Shown: piece after piece, positions 17,662-29,254 of the stretch | Layout of the letters: each line of letters begins with the position of its first letter | Numbering within the stretch: the first letter of the stretch is position 1 | NCBI GenBank assembly: GCA_036493895.1 | Contig: DASXOZ010000053.1 | Location: 142,432 to 206,431 of the forward strand | DNA length: 64,000 bases | Origin: Candidatus Binatia bacterium | Lineage (GTDB): Bacteria > Desulfobacterota > Binatia > UBA1149 > CAITLU01 | Reading direction: 5' to 3' | Position numbers and translations under genes: made by a program | Notes under the pieces: generated by a model | Databases searched by the model: none | The model's input: the letters and a program-made list of their open reading frames with translations, nothing else | Told to the model about the DNA's origin: nothing

Positions 17662-19688
17662 GTGGGGATGACCAACCAGAGTTTTACTGCGTCGCGCCTG
17701 CTGCGTGCCGTCATCGGCGACAAGAGGGAGATCGACGAGGGCGTGTTCCACAAGGTCTCGCTGGTGGCGTTCCTGGCCTGGGTGGGCCTCGGCGCCGACG
17801 GTCTGTCGTCGTCGGCCTACGGCCCCGAGGAAGCGTTCAAGGCCCTCGGCGGCGAGACCTACCTCGCGATCATGCTCGCGCTCGCGACGACGCTGACGGT
17901 CGTCATCATCGCGTACTCGTACAGCCGCATCATCGAGCATTTTCCGCTGGGCGGCGGCGGGTACATCGTCGCGTCGCGACTTCTCGGAGCCGGCGCGGGC
18001 GTGACATCGGGATCGGCGCTCGTGATCGACTACGTTCTGACGATCTCGATCTCGATCGCGGCGGGCGGCGACGCGATCTTCAGCTTCCTGCACCCGGAGT
18101 GGAGCACCAAACTGGTCTTCGGGCTGTTCCCGCTGAAGCTTCCGATTGAATTTCTCGCCATCGTCGTGCTGATCCTGCTCAACCTGCGCGGGGTCAAGGA
18201 GTCGGTGACGGCGCTGGCGCCGATTTTCCTCACCTTCCTCGTCACGCATGCGATCCTGATCGTCGGCGTCATCCTCAGCCGCTCGGGCGAAATTCCGGTC
18301 GTCGTCGCCGGCGTGCGCGAAGGTTTCGCCCACGGGCTGCAGAGTCCGCCGCTCGGGCTCGGCGCAATCGGAATGATCGCGCTGTTCCTGCGCGCCTACT
18401 CGATGGGTGCCGGTACCTACACGGGCATCGAGGCCGTCTCCAACGGCCTTTCGATCATGCGCGAGCCGAAGGTACAGACCGGCCGCCGCACGATGGCGCT
18501 GATGGCCTCTTCGCTGGCGCTCACCGCCGGAGGGCTGATCGTCGCGTACCTTCTCGCGCACGTGATCCCGGTCGAAGGCAAGACGATGAACGCCGTTCTC
18601 GCCGAGAAGTTCAGCGAGGGCATGCACATCGGCGGTTTCTCGTACGGCACCGCGTTCGTGTTCGTCACGCTCGTCTCCGAGGCTGCGCTGCTCGTCGTCG
18701 CCGCGCAGGCCGGCTTCATCGACGGTCCGCGCGTGATGGCCAACATGGCCTCCGACTCGTTCCTCCCGCACCGGTTCAGCCAGCTTTCCGACCGCCTGAC
18801 GATGCACTACGGCGTGCTGCTGATGGGCGGCCTTTCCGCTGCCGCGCTCTGGTACACCAGTGGCGACGTCACGCACCTGGTCGTCATGTACTCGATCAAC
18901 GTGTTCGTGACGTTCTCGTTGTCCCAGCTCGCGATGTGCCGCTTCTGGGTGCGCCACCGCAGCGACCACGAGTTGTGGAGGCGGCGCCTGGGCGTGCACG
19001 TGATCGCGCTGGCGCTTTGCGTGTTCATCCTTTGCGCCACCGTCTACGTGAAGTTCGCCGAAGGCGGCTGGGTCACGCTGGGGCTTACCGCGGTGCTGAT
19101 CGCCACCTGCTTCGTGATCCGGCGCCACTACCGCACCGTGCAGGGCGGGCTGAACCGGCTCGACGACATCGTCGAGGCGCTGCCGACCACCTGCAACGGC
19201 CATACGCCGGAGCTGCAGCCGGAAGCGCCGACCGCAGTGCTGCTGGTCGGCTCCTACGCGGGACTCGGCATCCACACGATGCTGTCAATCGAGAGGCTGT
19301 TCCCCCGCTATTTCAAGAACTACGTGTTCGTCGCGGTCGGGGTCATCGATTCGGCGTCGTTCACCAACGTGAGCGCCGTCGACGAAGTGCGCGAGCGCAC
19401 GCAGACCGAGCTCGCGCGTTACGTCGAGCTGGCCAACCGCCTCGGGCTGGCTGCGCAGATGCGCATGGCCATCGACACCGAAGTGCTCGGTCCCGCGCTG
19501 CGCCTGTGCACCGACGTCCAGCGCGACTACCCGCGCTCGATCTTCTTTGCCGGCAAGCTCGTGTTCGAGCGGGAGCGCTGGTACCAGCGCCTGCTGCACA
19601 ACGAGACGGCTTACCAGCTCCAGCGAAGCCTGCAGTTCGCCGGCCTGAACGCGATGGTGCTTCCGACCCGCGTGCTGGAGACCGCTGC

Positions 19689-19692
<4 letters not shown>
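17662..19692 (+). CDS. KimA-like APC-superfamily permease (probable K+ importer)
   Basis: 676 residues. About 12 membrane segments fill residues 30-490, with the conserved LAWVGLGADGLSSSAYGPEEAF opening, GGGGYIVASRLLG, and GTYTGIEAVSNGLSIM. This is the layout of the KimA/YdaO branch of the APC superfamily. About 170 C-terminal residues form a soluble domain. KimA proteins import potassium. The neighbouring KdpD-like protein supports that role, but an amino-acid substrate is not excluded. A GTG start at 17662 sits 11 bases after GGAG. Its stop overlaps the regulator start (ATGA). Confidence 0.8.
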
Positions 19693-21230
<1,538 letters not shown>

Positions 21231-21269
21231 CGGCGGCGCTCGCGGCCGCCTGCAAGCAAAGCCTGCTCG

Positions 21270-23120
21270 ATGCTCGGACTGCGCCGCAAACTCACGCTCG
21301 CCTTCGGCGGCCTGCTCGCGCTGCTTCTCGTGCTCGGCGCGACCAGCATCGCGCTGCTCAACGAATACAGCTCGACGCTCGAGAGGATCTTCCGCGAGAA
21401 CTACGACACCGTCCTTTATGCGCAGCACATGAAGGACTCGATCGACGTCCTCGACGGCCTGGCCGAGCGCTCGCTGTGGAACGAGAACACCGACGCATCG
21501 CAGGCACACGACGCGACCGATTCCTTCGAGCGCAACCTTGCCAGCGAGTTCGGCAACATCACGCTGCCGGGGGAGGCCGAAGCCGCCGACCAGCTCGGCG
21601 CCCAGTGGAAAACCTACCGCCAGAACCTCGAACGCCAGCTTGCCAGCGAGGATCCGGTGCCGGCCAGACGCGAGGCTTACCGCACGGTGCTGCTTGTCCA
21701 GGCCCAGGCCGTCAAGGCGACGGCCCAGCACATCATCGACCTCAACCTTGCCAACATGGTCTCGGTCGACGGCCAGGTACGTTCCCAGGCCGAGACGTCG
21801 CGCCGCGAGATGCTGGCGATCATGGGGCTGGCCGCACTGTTCGCCGTCGCGCTCACGGTGCTGATCGGACGATCCATCCTCGATCCGCTTCGCGCACTGA
21901 CTGCGTCGGTGCGCGAGATCGAGCGCGGCAATCTCGACCTGGCGGTGGCCGTTCCGTCGGGCGACGAGATCGGCGAGCTGGCCGAGGCGTTCAACAACAT
22001 GACGGCACGCCTGCGCGAGTTCCGCCGTTCCGACCGCGCGCGCCTGGCGCGCACCGAGCGCACGACGCTGCTGGCGCTCAACAGCTTTCCCGACGCCGTG
22101 GCGGTCGTCGGTCCCGACGGTCGCATCGAGATGGCCAACGAGACCGCCGAGCGCGAGTTCCAGCTCGCACCCGGAGTGGACCTGGCGCGCTCGGAGAACA
22201 AGGCCCTGTGGAACATCGTCGGGCAGACGCTGGCGACCCAGCAGCCGTTCCGTCCGAGGGGCTACGAGTCGGCGATCGGAATCTTTCGCGAGACCGAGCG
22301 CTACTTTCAGCCTCAGGCGGTGCCGATCCTGTCGGAAGACAAGACGCTCGTCGGTGTGACGCTGGTGCTGAGCGACGTCACGAGCCTGCGCATTCTGGAC
22401 ATGATGAAGAGCGGCCTGTTGTCGGTCGTGTCGCACGAGCTCAAGACTCCGCTCACGTCGATCCGCATGGCCACGCACCTTCTGCTCGAAGGCAGGGTCG
22501 GACCGCTGACGGCACAGCAGGCCGACCTCCTGCAGGCGGCGCGCGAGGACGGCGACCGCCTGCACGGCATCATCGACAACCTGCTCGACCTCGGGCGCCT
22601 GCAGTCGGGGCGCGGCCTTCTCGACCTGGAGCCGGTACCGGTGCAGAGCCTGGTCGAGGATGCGGTCGCCGAATTCGCGACCCGTTACCGCAGCCGCGGC
22701 GTGCAGCTCGAGGTTGGGTGCGCGCCGGATTCGGGCGCAGCGCTCGTCGATACCGGGCGCGTCCGTCACGTCTTCGCGAACCTGCTGGAAAATGCGCTGC
22801 GCTTTACGCCCGGCGGCGGCCGCGTGTCGATCACTTCTTCGCGCAGCGGCGAGTTCGTCGAATTTGCCGTCGCCGACACTGGCAGCGGCATCGCACCCGA
22901 GGATCTCCCGCGCATTTTCGACCGCTTCTATCGCGCAGCCCACCAGGCCGCCCACAGCGGCGCGGGGCTCGGCCTGGCGATCGTCAAGGAGATCGTCGAG
23001 GCGCACGGCGGAACGATCTTCGTGCAAAGCGAGCCCGCGCGCGGCACAACGTTCCGCTTCTCGCTGCGGGCGGCCAGCTCAGCCGACGCCGCCGCGAGCC
23101 GGGGCGAAGCCGCATCGTGA
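21270..23120 (+). CDS. KinB-like membrane sensor histidine kinase
   Basis: 616 residues. TM1 is at about 11-31 and TM2 at about 183-201, enclosing a helical periplasmic sensor of about 150 residues. A HAMP domain (about 202-255, DPLRALTASVREIERGNLD), a PAS domain (about 265-370), HisKA with His389 in SVVSHELKTPLTSIRM and an HATPase_c with N (LLENALRFTPGGG) and G boxes (DTGSGIAPED, GAGLGLAIVKEIV) follow. The architecture matches KinB, partner of AlgB-type regulators. It lies 39 bases after the regulator gene and should phosphorylate it. The signal it senses is unknown. Confidence 0.92.
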   Translation: MLGLRRKLTLAFGGLLALLLVLGATSIALLNEYSSTLERIFRENYDTVLYAQHMKDSIDVLDGLAERSLWNENTDASQAHDATDSFERNLASEFGNITLPGEAEAADQLGAQWKTYRQNLERQLASEDPVPARREAYRTVLLVQAQAVKATAQHIIDLNLANMVSVDGQVRSQAETSRREMLAIMGLAALFAVALTVLIGRSILDPLRALTASVREIERGNLDLAVAVPSGDEIGELAEAFNNMTARLREFRRSDRARLARTERTTLLALNSFPDAVAVVGPDGRIEMANETAEREFQLAPGVDLARSENKALWNIVGQTLATQQPFRPRGYESAIGIFRETERYFQPQAVPILSEDKTLVGVTLVLSDVTSLRILDMMKSGLLSVVSHELKTPLTSIRMATHLLLEGRVGPLTAQQADLLQAAREDGDRLHGIIDNLLDLGRLQSGRGLLDLEPVPVQSLVEDAVAEFATRYRSRGVQLEVGCAPDSGAALVDTGRVRHVFANLLENALRFTPGGGRVSITSSRSGEFVEFAVADTGSGIAPEDLPRIFDRFYRAAHQAAHSGAGLGLAIVKEIVEAHGGTIFVQSEPARGTTFRFSLRAASSADAAASRGEAAS

Positions 23121-23154
23121 GCCGGTCTTTCGTCGCCGGCCTGCCGGAACGGCA

Positions 23155-24786
23155 ATGAGCAGGGAACGAAGCGATCACTTCCTCGAGCTGATTCGCCGCG
23201 CGCACCGCGGCCGCCTCAAGGTCTATCTTGGCTACGGCCCCGGTGTCGGCAAAACCTGGCAGATGCTCGAGGAAGCGCACCGCCTGCGGCAGCAGGCCGT
23301 GGACGTCGTCGTCGGGTACGTCGAGACGCACGGACGCGACGACGTCGCCAGGCTCGCCGCCGGACTCGAGACGCTTGCGCGGCGCAAGGAAGACTACCGC
23401 GGCCTGGTGCTCGAGGAATTCGACGTCGAGGCGGCGCTCGCGAGAAAACCGGAAGTCGTGCTCGTCGACGAGCTCGCGCACGCCAACCTTCCCGGAAGCC
23501 GCAATGCCAAGCGATACGAAGACGTCCAGGAGCTGCTCGCCGCCGGCATCCACGTGCTGACGACGCTGAACGTCCAGCATCTCGAAAGCCTCTACGACAC
23601 GGTCGAACGACTGGTCGGCATCAAGGTGCGCGAAAGGCTGCCCGACTCGGTGCTCGCCGACGCCGACGAAGTCGTCAACGTCGATCTTTCGCCGCAGGAT
23701 CTTCGAAGGCGCGTCGCCGACGGCAAAGTCTATCCGCGCGGCGGCAGTGACGGCGAAACGGCCGGGCTTTTCGCAGAGACGAGCCTCGAGCGGCTTCGCG
23801 AGTTGACGATGCGGGAGATCGCATCCCAGATCGATTTCCGTCGCCGCGCAATCCCGCGCGCCGGCGAAGGATCCTCTCCCGACCAGATCATGGTCTGCCT
23901 CGGCACAGGCGCCGCCGCCAATGCGAGCCTGCTGCGCTTCGCGTCGCGCCTGGCCGGGCGCCTCAACCGCAACTGGTACGCGGTGCACGTGCAGGGCTCG
24001 GTTGACGCCGGCGAGGCGGCGGCGCGAGCGCTCGCCGACACGATGGTGCTGGCCAACGAGCTCGGCGCGACCGTCTTCACGTTCCGCGGCGACAGCGTCG
24101 TCGATACCATCGTCCGCTTTGCCGGCGAATACCGCGTCGGCCAGATCGTCGTCGGCAGGTCGAGACAATTGGCGTGGTGGCAGCACCGGCTCGGTCGCAC
24201 GACGCTGTGCTCGGATCTGATCGAGCGCTCGGCCGGCTTCACCGTGGTCGTCGTCGACACCGATCGCGACGAGCCTGTAGCGATCGAGGGCGACACCGCA
24301 CCGACACGAAGCACGGCGGAATCGTCGCGACGCCTGTCGCAGCTTCTCGGCGAGAATCATATCGAGATCTTCGATCGACCGATGGCCACCGAGCAGGTGC
24401 TGAGAACCCTGCTCTCACGCATCGGGGCCGGACGCGCGCAGTGGAACGCCGACGAGGCGCTCGCGCGCCTTCACGAACGCGAAAGCCAGGGCTCGACGTT
24501 CCTGAACGAAGGCATCGCGCTTCCCCACGCCCGGCTCGATGGCCTCGCCGCTCCCGTAGCAGCGCTGGCCGTGACCAGGGCCGGAGTCAGCGACGTCGCG
24601 CGCGAGCACCCCATCGAGGTCGTCTTCCTTCTGCTGGCGCCCGCGACGCAGGCCCACGAGCACCTTCAATGGATCGGCACGGCCGTACGCGTGTTCCGCA
24701 ACGCGTCGGTGCGGCGGCGTCTGGCAGCAGCTGCCGGTCCCGGGGACGTGCTCCGGGCGCTCGAGGATGGAGAGCCGTTCACCTGA
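23155..24786 (+). CDS. Kinase-less KdpD sensor domain fused to USP and PTS EIIA domains
   Basis: 543 residues. Residues 5-225 match the KdpD N-terminal domain: RLKVYLGYGPGVGKTWQML with Walker A (26-34), VVVGYVETHGR, and VLVDELAHANLPGSRN as Walker B. Residues about 240-370 are a USP fold (IMVCLGTGAAANASLLRFA, RVGQIVVGRSR). Residues 395-540 are a type-2 EIIA domain with the phosphorylatable His458 in LPHARL. There is no HAMP, HisKA or ATPase domain, so it cannot act as a histidine kinase. In KdpD these N-terminal domains bind c-di-AMP and sense potassium. The EIIA may let PTS phosphorylation tune the neighbouring permease or kinase (inference). Confidence 0.88.
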   Translation: MSRERSDHFLELIRRAHRGRLKVYLGYGPGVGKTWQMLEEAHRLRQQAVDVVVGYVETHGRDDVARLAAGLETLARRKEDYRGLVLEEFDVEAALARKPEVVLVDELAHANLPGSRNAKRYEDVQELLAAGIHVLTTLNVQHLESLYDTVERLVGIKVRERLPDSVLADADEVVNVDLSPQDLRRRVADGKVYPRGGSDGETAGLFAETSLERLRELTMREIASQIDFRRRAIPRAGEGSSPDQIMVCLGTGAAANASLLRFASRLAGRLNRNWYAVHVQGSVDAGEAAARALADTMVLANELGATVFTFRGDSVVDTIVRFAGEYRVGQIVVGRSRQLAWWQHRLGRTTLCSDLIERSAGFTVVVVDTDRDEPVAIEGDTAPTRSTAESSRRLSQLLGENHIEIFDRPMATEQVLRTLLSRIGAGRAQWNADEALARLHERESQGSTFLNEGIALPHARLDGLAAPVAALAVTRAGVSDVAREHPIEVVFLLLAPATQAHEHLQWIGTAVRVFRNASVRRRLAAAAGPGDVLRALEDGEPFT

Positions 24787-24815
24787 CGGCCAGGCCATGC
24801 CTGGCGGCCGTTTTT
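24787..24815 (+). terminator. Rho-independent terminator of the permease-KdpD operon
   Basis: Directly after the stop codon, GCCAGGC-CAT-GCCTGGC (24789-24805) forms a 7-bp hairpin. It is followed by GGCCG and five T residues (24811-24815). Position and U tract fit the end of the operon. Confidence 0.7.
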
Positions 24816-24967
24816 CGCGGTGCCCCGCGCAGTTCGACCAGGCCGATGCCTGCACAGCGCGCACCCTGTCCTTTCCCCCGGCGCATGCGCTATAGGGGCG
24901 GCGGCGTTCCGGTGCCGTCGTCGCCGCCTCCGCGACACGGCCAATCTATCGCCACAAGGGACCAGCC

Positions 24968-26464
24968 ATGAAAGGAAGTTCGCGAGTTCTCTTCGTGGGC
25001 GGCAGCGCCTGCGCTCTCCTGCGGCCTCTTGCCGCTGTCACCGTCATCGCGGCCCTTGTCGGCGTCTTCGCGCCGGCGATCGCCTCGGCGGCCGACGCAG
25101 CGACGCGCTCCGACCCGACCATCGAGCAACGGGTGGCCGACCTCGAGGCCTACGTGAACAACGCCGCGCGCGGAGCCGACGCAACCAATGCGACGGTCGC
25201 GTCGAAGGTCTCCGGTTCCGGCCCCGGCCATAACGGCTGGATGATGACGTCGGCGGCACTGGTGCTGTTCATGACGCTGCCGGGGCTGGCGCTGTTCTAC
25301 GGCGGCCTCGTGCGCACGAAGAACGTGCTGTCGGTGCTGGCCCAGTGTTTCGGCATTGCCGGCCTCGTGACGATCCTTTGGTGGGCCTTCGGCTACAGCA
25401 TGGTCTTCGACAGGGGCGGCGGCATCATCGGCGGCTTCTCCAAGATGTTCCTGCGAGGCGTGACGAGCGCACCCAATACCGACTACTCGTACTGGGTCTC
25501 CGAGAACGTCTTCGCGATGTACCAGATGATGTTCGCGATCATCACGCCGGCGCTGATCATCGGCGCGATCGCCGAGCGCATGAAGTTCTCGGCAATCCTG
25601 CTGTTCGTCACGCTTTGGATGCTCGTCGTCTACTTCCCGCTGGCCCACATGGTCTGGGGTGTCACCGGGATGATGAACGGCGTCTGGAACGCCGACGCCC
25701 CGATCAAGGCCATCGACTTCGCCGGCGGCACTGTCGTGCACATGTCGTCGGGATGGTCGGCGCTGATCCTGTGCCTGATCCTCGGGCCCCGCATCGGATT
25801 CCGCAAGGAGGCATTCGCGCCGCACAGCATGGTGATGTGCATGATCGGCACCGGGATGCTGTGGGTCGGCTGGTACGGCTTCAATGCAGGAAGCGCGGTG
25901 GCTGCCGACGGCGTTGCCGCCAACGCGTTCACGACCACGACGCTGGCAACGGCGGTCGCGTCGTTTACGTGGGCGATGGCCGAATACTTCGAGCGCGGCA
26001 AGCCCAGCGTGCTCGGCTTCTGTTCGGGTGCGGTGGCCGGCCTCGTCGTGATCACGCCGGCCTGCGGCTTCGTCACGCCCGGCTCGAGCGTCCTCATCGG
26101 CATCCTGGCCGGAATCGTTCCGTTCATCGCGTGCACGCGCATCAAGCACATATTCCAGTACGACGACGCGCTCGACACCTTCGGCGTGCACGCCGTCGGC
26201 GGAACTCTCGGCGCCTTCGTCACCGGAATCTTCGCGACTCCCGACGTCAACTCGAACCTCGCGACGAACCTGTCGAAGATCGTCGGCAGCACGCTGTGGA
26301 TGGAGCAGCTCAAGGCGATGGGCATCACGATCGTGATGGCCGTCGTCGGCACGGTGGTGATCGCCAACGTCGTGCGCGCGCTGGTCGGGCTCAGGCCGGA
26401 GACCGAGGTCGAGCGCCAGGGTCTCGACATCAGCGAACACGGCGAAGTGGGGTACAACTTCTGA
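24968..26464 (+). CDS. amt: Ammonium transporter (Amt family)
   Basis: 498 residues. A hydrophobic N-terminal signal-like segment and a short helical stretch (IEQRVADLEAYVNNAARG) precede the conserved core from about residue 87. In the core are FMTLPGLALFYGGLVRTKN, the pore histidine in GGTVVHMSSGWSAL and the second pore His in FGVHAVGGTLGAF. Eleven membrane segments are expected. It conducts ammonium inward. No glnK follows, unlike many amtB loci, and I see no good sigma-54 site in the 181 bases upstream. The leading helical segment before the core is an extra feature whose role is unclear. Confidence 0.9.
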   Translation: MKGSSRVLFVGGSACALLRPLAAVTVIAALVGVFAPAIASAADAATRSDPTIEQRVADLEAYVNNAARGADATNATVASKVSGSGPGHNGWMMTSAALVLFMTLPGLALFYGGLVRTKNVLSVLAQCFGIAGLVTILWWAFGYSMVFDRGGGIIGGFSKMFLRGVTSAPNTDYSYWVSENVFAMYQMMFAIITPALIIGAIAERMKFSAILLFVTLWMLVVYFPLAHMVWGVTGMMNGVWNADAPIKAIDFAGGTVVHMSSGWSALILCLILGPRIGFRKEAFAPHSMVMCMIGTGMLWVGWYGFNAGSAVAADGVAANAFTTTTLATAVASFTWAMAEYFERGKPSVLGFCSGAVAGLVVITPACGFVTPGSSVLIGILAGIVPFIACTRIKHIFQYDDALDTFGVHAVGGTLGAFVTGIFATPDVNSNLATNLSKIVGSTLWMEQLKAMGITIVMAVVGTVVIANVVRALVGLRPETEVERQGLDISEHGEVGYNF

Positions 26465-26480
26465 ACGCGCGGAGCGGCTG

Positions 26481-27677
26481 ATGCCGCTGGATCTCGTAGC
26501 CGCCTCCACGTTCGGCGTGGAGGCGGTCGTCGCGCGCGAGCTCGACGCGCTCGGCTACCAGGCCAGCCCCGCGCAGACCGGGCGCATCCACTTCGAGGGC
26601 GATCGCCTCGCGCTGGCGCGCGCGAACATCCAGCTGCGAAGCGCCGACCGCGTCTTCGTGCGGCTCGCCGAGTTTCCCGCGCCCGATTTCGATGCGCTGT
26701 TCGAGACCGTGCTGTCGATCCCGTGGCAAGACTGGATCGCGCGCGACGAGGCCTTTCCGGTCACGGGACGATCGGTACGAAGCACGCTGTCGAGCGTGCC
26801 GGCGCTGCAACGGACCGTCAAAAAGGCCATCTCCATGCGGCTCGGCGAGGCGTTCGGCGTGCGCAGCCTTGCCGAGACCGGCGCTGTCGTTCCCATCGAA
26901 ATCGCGTTGCTCCACGACACCGCCACCTTGCTCCTCGACACCAGCGGCGACGGGCTGCACAAGCGCGGCTACCGCGACCTGGTCGGCGCCGCTCCGCTGC
27001 GCGAGACGCTGGCGGCCGCCCTCGTCGATCTTTCGTTCTGGAAAAACGGCAAGGCCCTGATCGATCCGTTCTGCGGCAGCGGAACGATCGCCATCGAAGC
27101 GGCGCTGGCCGGCCGCAGGATCGCGCCCGGTGTGGCACGCAGCTTCGCGGCCGAAGGCTGGAGCTGGATGCCGGCGGAGGTCTGGGCGCAGGCACGCGAA
27201 GAAGCGCAAGACCAGGCGCTGGAGCGCCTCGACGAACGCATCATCGCGACCGACATCGACGCCGAAGCGCTGTCGCTCGCGCGCCGCCACGCCGCGCGCG
27301 CCGGAGTCGAGGCCGACATCCACTTCCAGAAGCGCGCCTTTGCCGACCTCGAGACCAGTCACCATTACGGCTGCATCGTCACCAACCCGCCCTACGGGGT
27401 GCGTCTCGAGGACGATGACGACGTGCGCCGCCTGTACGAATCGATGGCGGCCGTGTTCGAGCGCCTGCCGACCTGGTCGTTCTTCGTTCTTACGCCGTGG
27501 CGCGATTTCGAGAGCATCGTCCGGCGGCGCGCCGACCGGCGCCGCAAGCTCTACAATGCCCGCATCGAGTGCACGTACTTCCAGTTCCACGGGCCCAAGC
27601 CTCCGCGGGCCGACGGCGGCGGCACCGGCACCGGCACCGGCGAAGACCGGGAAGCACGCGAAAGCGGGCCCCGGTAG
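26481..27677 (+). CDS. RlmL/YpsC-type 23S rRNA guanine-N2 methyltransferase
   Basis: 398 residues. Residues 1-60 fit the ferredoxin-like start ([22 protein letters not shown]). A THUMP domain follows ([13 protein letters not shown], then [16 protein letters not shown] region). The Rossmann methyltransferase has [19 protein letters not shown] for SAM and the NPPYGVRL catalytic motif. The family makes N2-methylguanine in 23S rRNA; YpsC from Bacillus is the closest architecture. The C-terminus has a Thr/Gly repeat after the fold. It starts 16 bases after the amt stop. Confidence 0.9.
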   Translation: MPLDLVAASTFGVEAVVARELDALGYQASPAQTGRIHFEGDRLALARANIQLRSADRVFVRLAEFPAPDFDALFETVLSIPWQDWIARDEAFPVTGRSVRSTLSSVPALQRTVKKAISMRLGEAFGVRSLAETGAVVPIEIALLHDTATLLLDTSGDGLHKRGYRDLVGAAPLRETLAAALVDLSFWKNGKALIDPFCGSGTIAIEAALAGRRIAPGVARSFAAEGWSWMPAEVWAQAREEAQDQALERLDERIIATDIDAEALSLARRHAARAGVEADIHFQKRAFADLETSHHYGCIVTNPPYGVRLEDDDDVRRLYESMAAVFERLPTWSFFVLTPWRDFESIVRRRADRRRKLYNARIECTYFQFHGPKPPRADGGGTGTGTGEDREARESGPR

Positions 27678-27762
27678 GCTTTTCCGCCGGCCTTTGGCAA
27701 GACAAGGTCCCGGCTCCCGCCGCTGGCGGGGCCTTCACCGCGACCGAAACTGGAGAACGAAC

Positions 27763-28236
27763 ATGAAGACCTTCGTCACGACGACGGCGATTGCCGTCGC
27801 CCTCACGTCCACCCTGGTAGCGTGCGCGCAGGACGCCACCAAGGACAGCAAGCCTGCGGCACAAGCCGCCAAACCGGCTGCCGCCGACAGCAAGGAGCAA
27901 GGCAAGGTGACCACCACGGCCAGCGGCCTCAAGTACGAAGTGTTGCGCGAAGGAACGGGCGCCAAGCCCACCGCAGCCAGCAACGTCACCGTCAACTACA
28001 AGGGCACGCTGACCGACGGCACCGTGTTCGACAGCTCCTACGACCGCGGCCAGCCGGCCACGTTCCCACTGAGCGGCGTGATCAAGGGCTGGACCGAAGG
28101 CCTGCAGTACATGACGGTGGGCTCCAAATACCGTTTCACGATTCCGCCCGAGCTTGCGTACGGACCGCGCAACATGGGCAAGATTCCGCCCAACTCGACG
28201 CTGGTCTTCGAAGTCGAGCTGCTCGGCATCAACTGA
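27763..28236 (+). CDS. FKBP-type peptidyl-prolyl isomerase, lipoprotein
   Basis: 157 residues. A lipoprotein signal (LTSTLVAC, Cys about 21) is followed by a Lys/Ala-rich linker and a single FKBP domain. The domain contains [39 protein letters not shown] and [27 protein letters not shown], and the active-site aromatic and Asp positions are kept. It should assist folding in the periplasm, anchored to a membrane. A start at 27763 has TGGAG upstream. Confidence 0.9.
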   Translation: MKTFVTTTAIAVALTSTLVACAQDATKDSKPAAQAAKPAAADSKEQGKVTTTASGLKYEVLREGTGAKPTAASNVTVNYKGTLTDGTVFDSSYDRGQPATFPLSGVIKGWTEGLQYMTVGSKYRFTIPPELAYGPRNMGKIPPNSTLVFEVELLGIN

Positions 28237-28261
28237 GCGAGGCTGCGCGCAGGATTTCCGG

Positions 28262-28840
28262 CTACGGCGTCACCGTTCCCGCCAGCGGGCACGGTGCGCC
28301 GTGGCCGGACCTCGTGTCGCAAAGCGCGACGCTGCGCAGGTAGTCCTCCCATTGACGCAGCTCGGCGTCCTGCGGAGCGGCGCCCCAACGACGGATCAGC
28401 AGGTAGTGCGCATCGGCGCCGCGAAGATAGAGAAGCAGGTTCGCCAGATGCTTCGCGTCGCGGGTGCTGCAGGTCTTGAGCCACAGCAGACGCGGGGTGC
28501 CGCCGGCCGCGGACTCATCCAGAGTGTCGGAAGTCTCCGTGAGGCAGGCGGGATTGCCTCCCTGCTCGGCCATGCGGCGAAAATCCGCGGGATTGGGCCC
28601 AGGCCCCTCGCGCATCACACGAACGACGAAGACGCCCGGGCTGCCCGGCTGCGTCCACTCGGACACGTCGGTCTGGTCCTCACGGCCACGACGCACCTGC
28701 CAGCTTTTTCCCGGCATCTGCGCGGGAAGCCTCAGGTTCTCGCCGCGGCCGTAGCCTTGCGGGGCCATCGTGCTGCACGCCGTGAGCGAGCAGCAGAAAA
28801 GGGCGCCGATCGCGGCTCCTCGAATGCGTCGTTGGTGCAC
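28262..28840 (-). CDS. Lipoprotein of unknown function
   Basis: 192 residues. The GTG start at 28840 has an exact GGAGG 8 bases upstream, which decides it over internal ATGs. The lipobox is SLTAC, followed by a Gln/Gly/Tyr region, then an alpha/beta domain with WLKTCSTRDAKHLANLLLYLRG and a C-terminal Cys pair (LCDTRS, PCPLAG). I recognise no named family. It is convergent with the FKBP lipoprotein gene, 25 bases apart, and divergent from the copper ATPase. Confidence 0.8.
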   Translation of the reverse strand: MHQRRIRGAAIGALFCCSLTACSTMAPQGYGRGENLRLPAQMPGKSWQVRRGREDQTDVSEWTQPGSPGVFVVRVMREGPGPNPADFRRMAEQGGNPACLTETSDTLDESAAGGTPRLLWLKTCSTRDAKHLANLLLYLRGADAHYLLIRRWGAAPQDAELRQWEDYLRSVALCDTRSGHGAPCPLAGTVTP

Positions 28841-28990
28841 GTGTTGGTCCTCCTTCGGTGCGGCTTGCGGTGCGGGCCGACGGGAGGGGTTTTTCCGCAG
28901 CCTGCTTCTGCCAGATAGCGCGCGGCGCCGGCTGAGGACAGCGACACACCGCCGGGTTGTGCCCGCACACCCAGGACTTATTGTCGCACG

Positions 28991-29191
28991 ATGGGTGGGA
29001 TCAACGGCGAGGGCGAGACGGCGGCAGGCTCCGCGAGCGCGACGAGGTCGAATGCGTCCTCGTTCCTCGACCCCGTCTGCGGCATGACCGTCGATCCCGA
29101 CGTCAAGCCGTGGCGCGCGCGGCACGAAGGCCGCACGTACTACTTCTGCAGCGAAAAATGCCAGCGGCGCTTCGTCGCCGCGCCCGCGTAA
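28991..29191 (+). pseudogene. YHS-domain N-terminal part of a broken copper P1B ATPase
   Basis: 66 residues, ending at TAA 29189-29191. The YHS domain is complete (FLDPVCGMTVDPDVK, GRTYYFCSEKCQRRF). The reading frame is identical to that of the ATPase beginning at 29255. The 21 codons between the TAA and that ATG contain no other stop and read on as [11 protein letters not shown]...IYTCPMDPQ. In relatives the YHS domain, the heavy-metal binding CPM...CGM domain and the ATPase are one chain. The stop is therefore probably a nonsense mutation, or a base error, in a single gene. It could also function alone as a small metal-binding protein. Confidence 0.75.
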
Positions 29192-29254
29192 TTTGCGGGC
29201 GAGGCGCGGCCGCCAGCATACGATGCCGATCCGCGTGCGATCTATACCTGCCCG

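Noticed and set aside
23155..24786. KdpD-like protein as a full sensor kinase
   Set aside because: No HAMP, phospho-acceptor His or ATPase boxes occur anywhere in the 543 residues.
24787..24967. Sigma-54 site upstream of amt
   Set aside because: Candidate GG and GC doublets have wrong spacing; the only fully matching site is at 17274.
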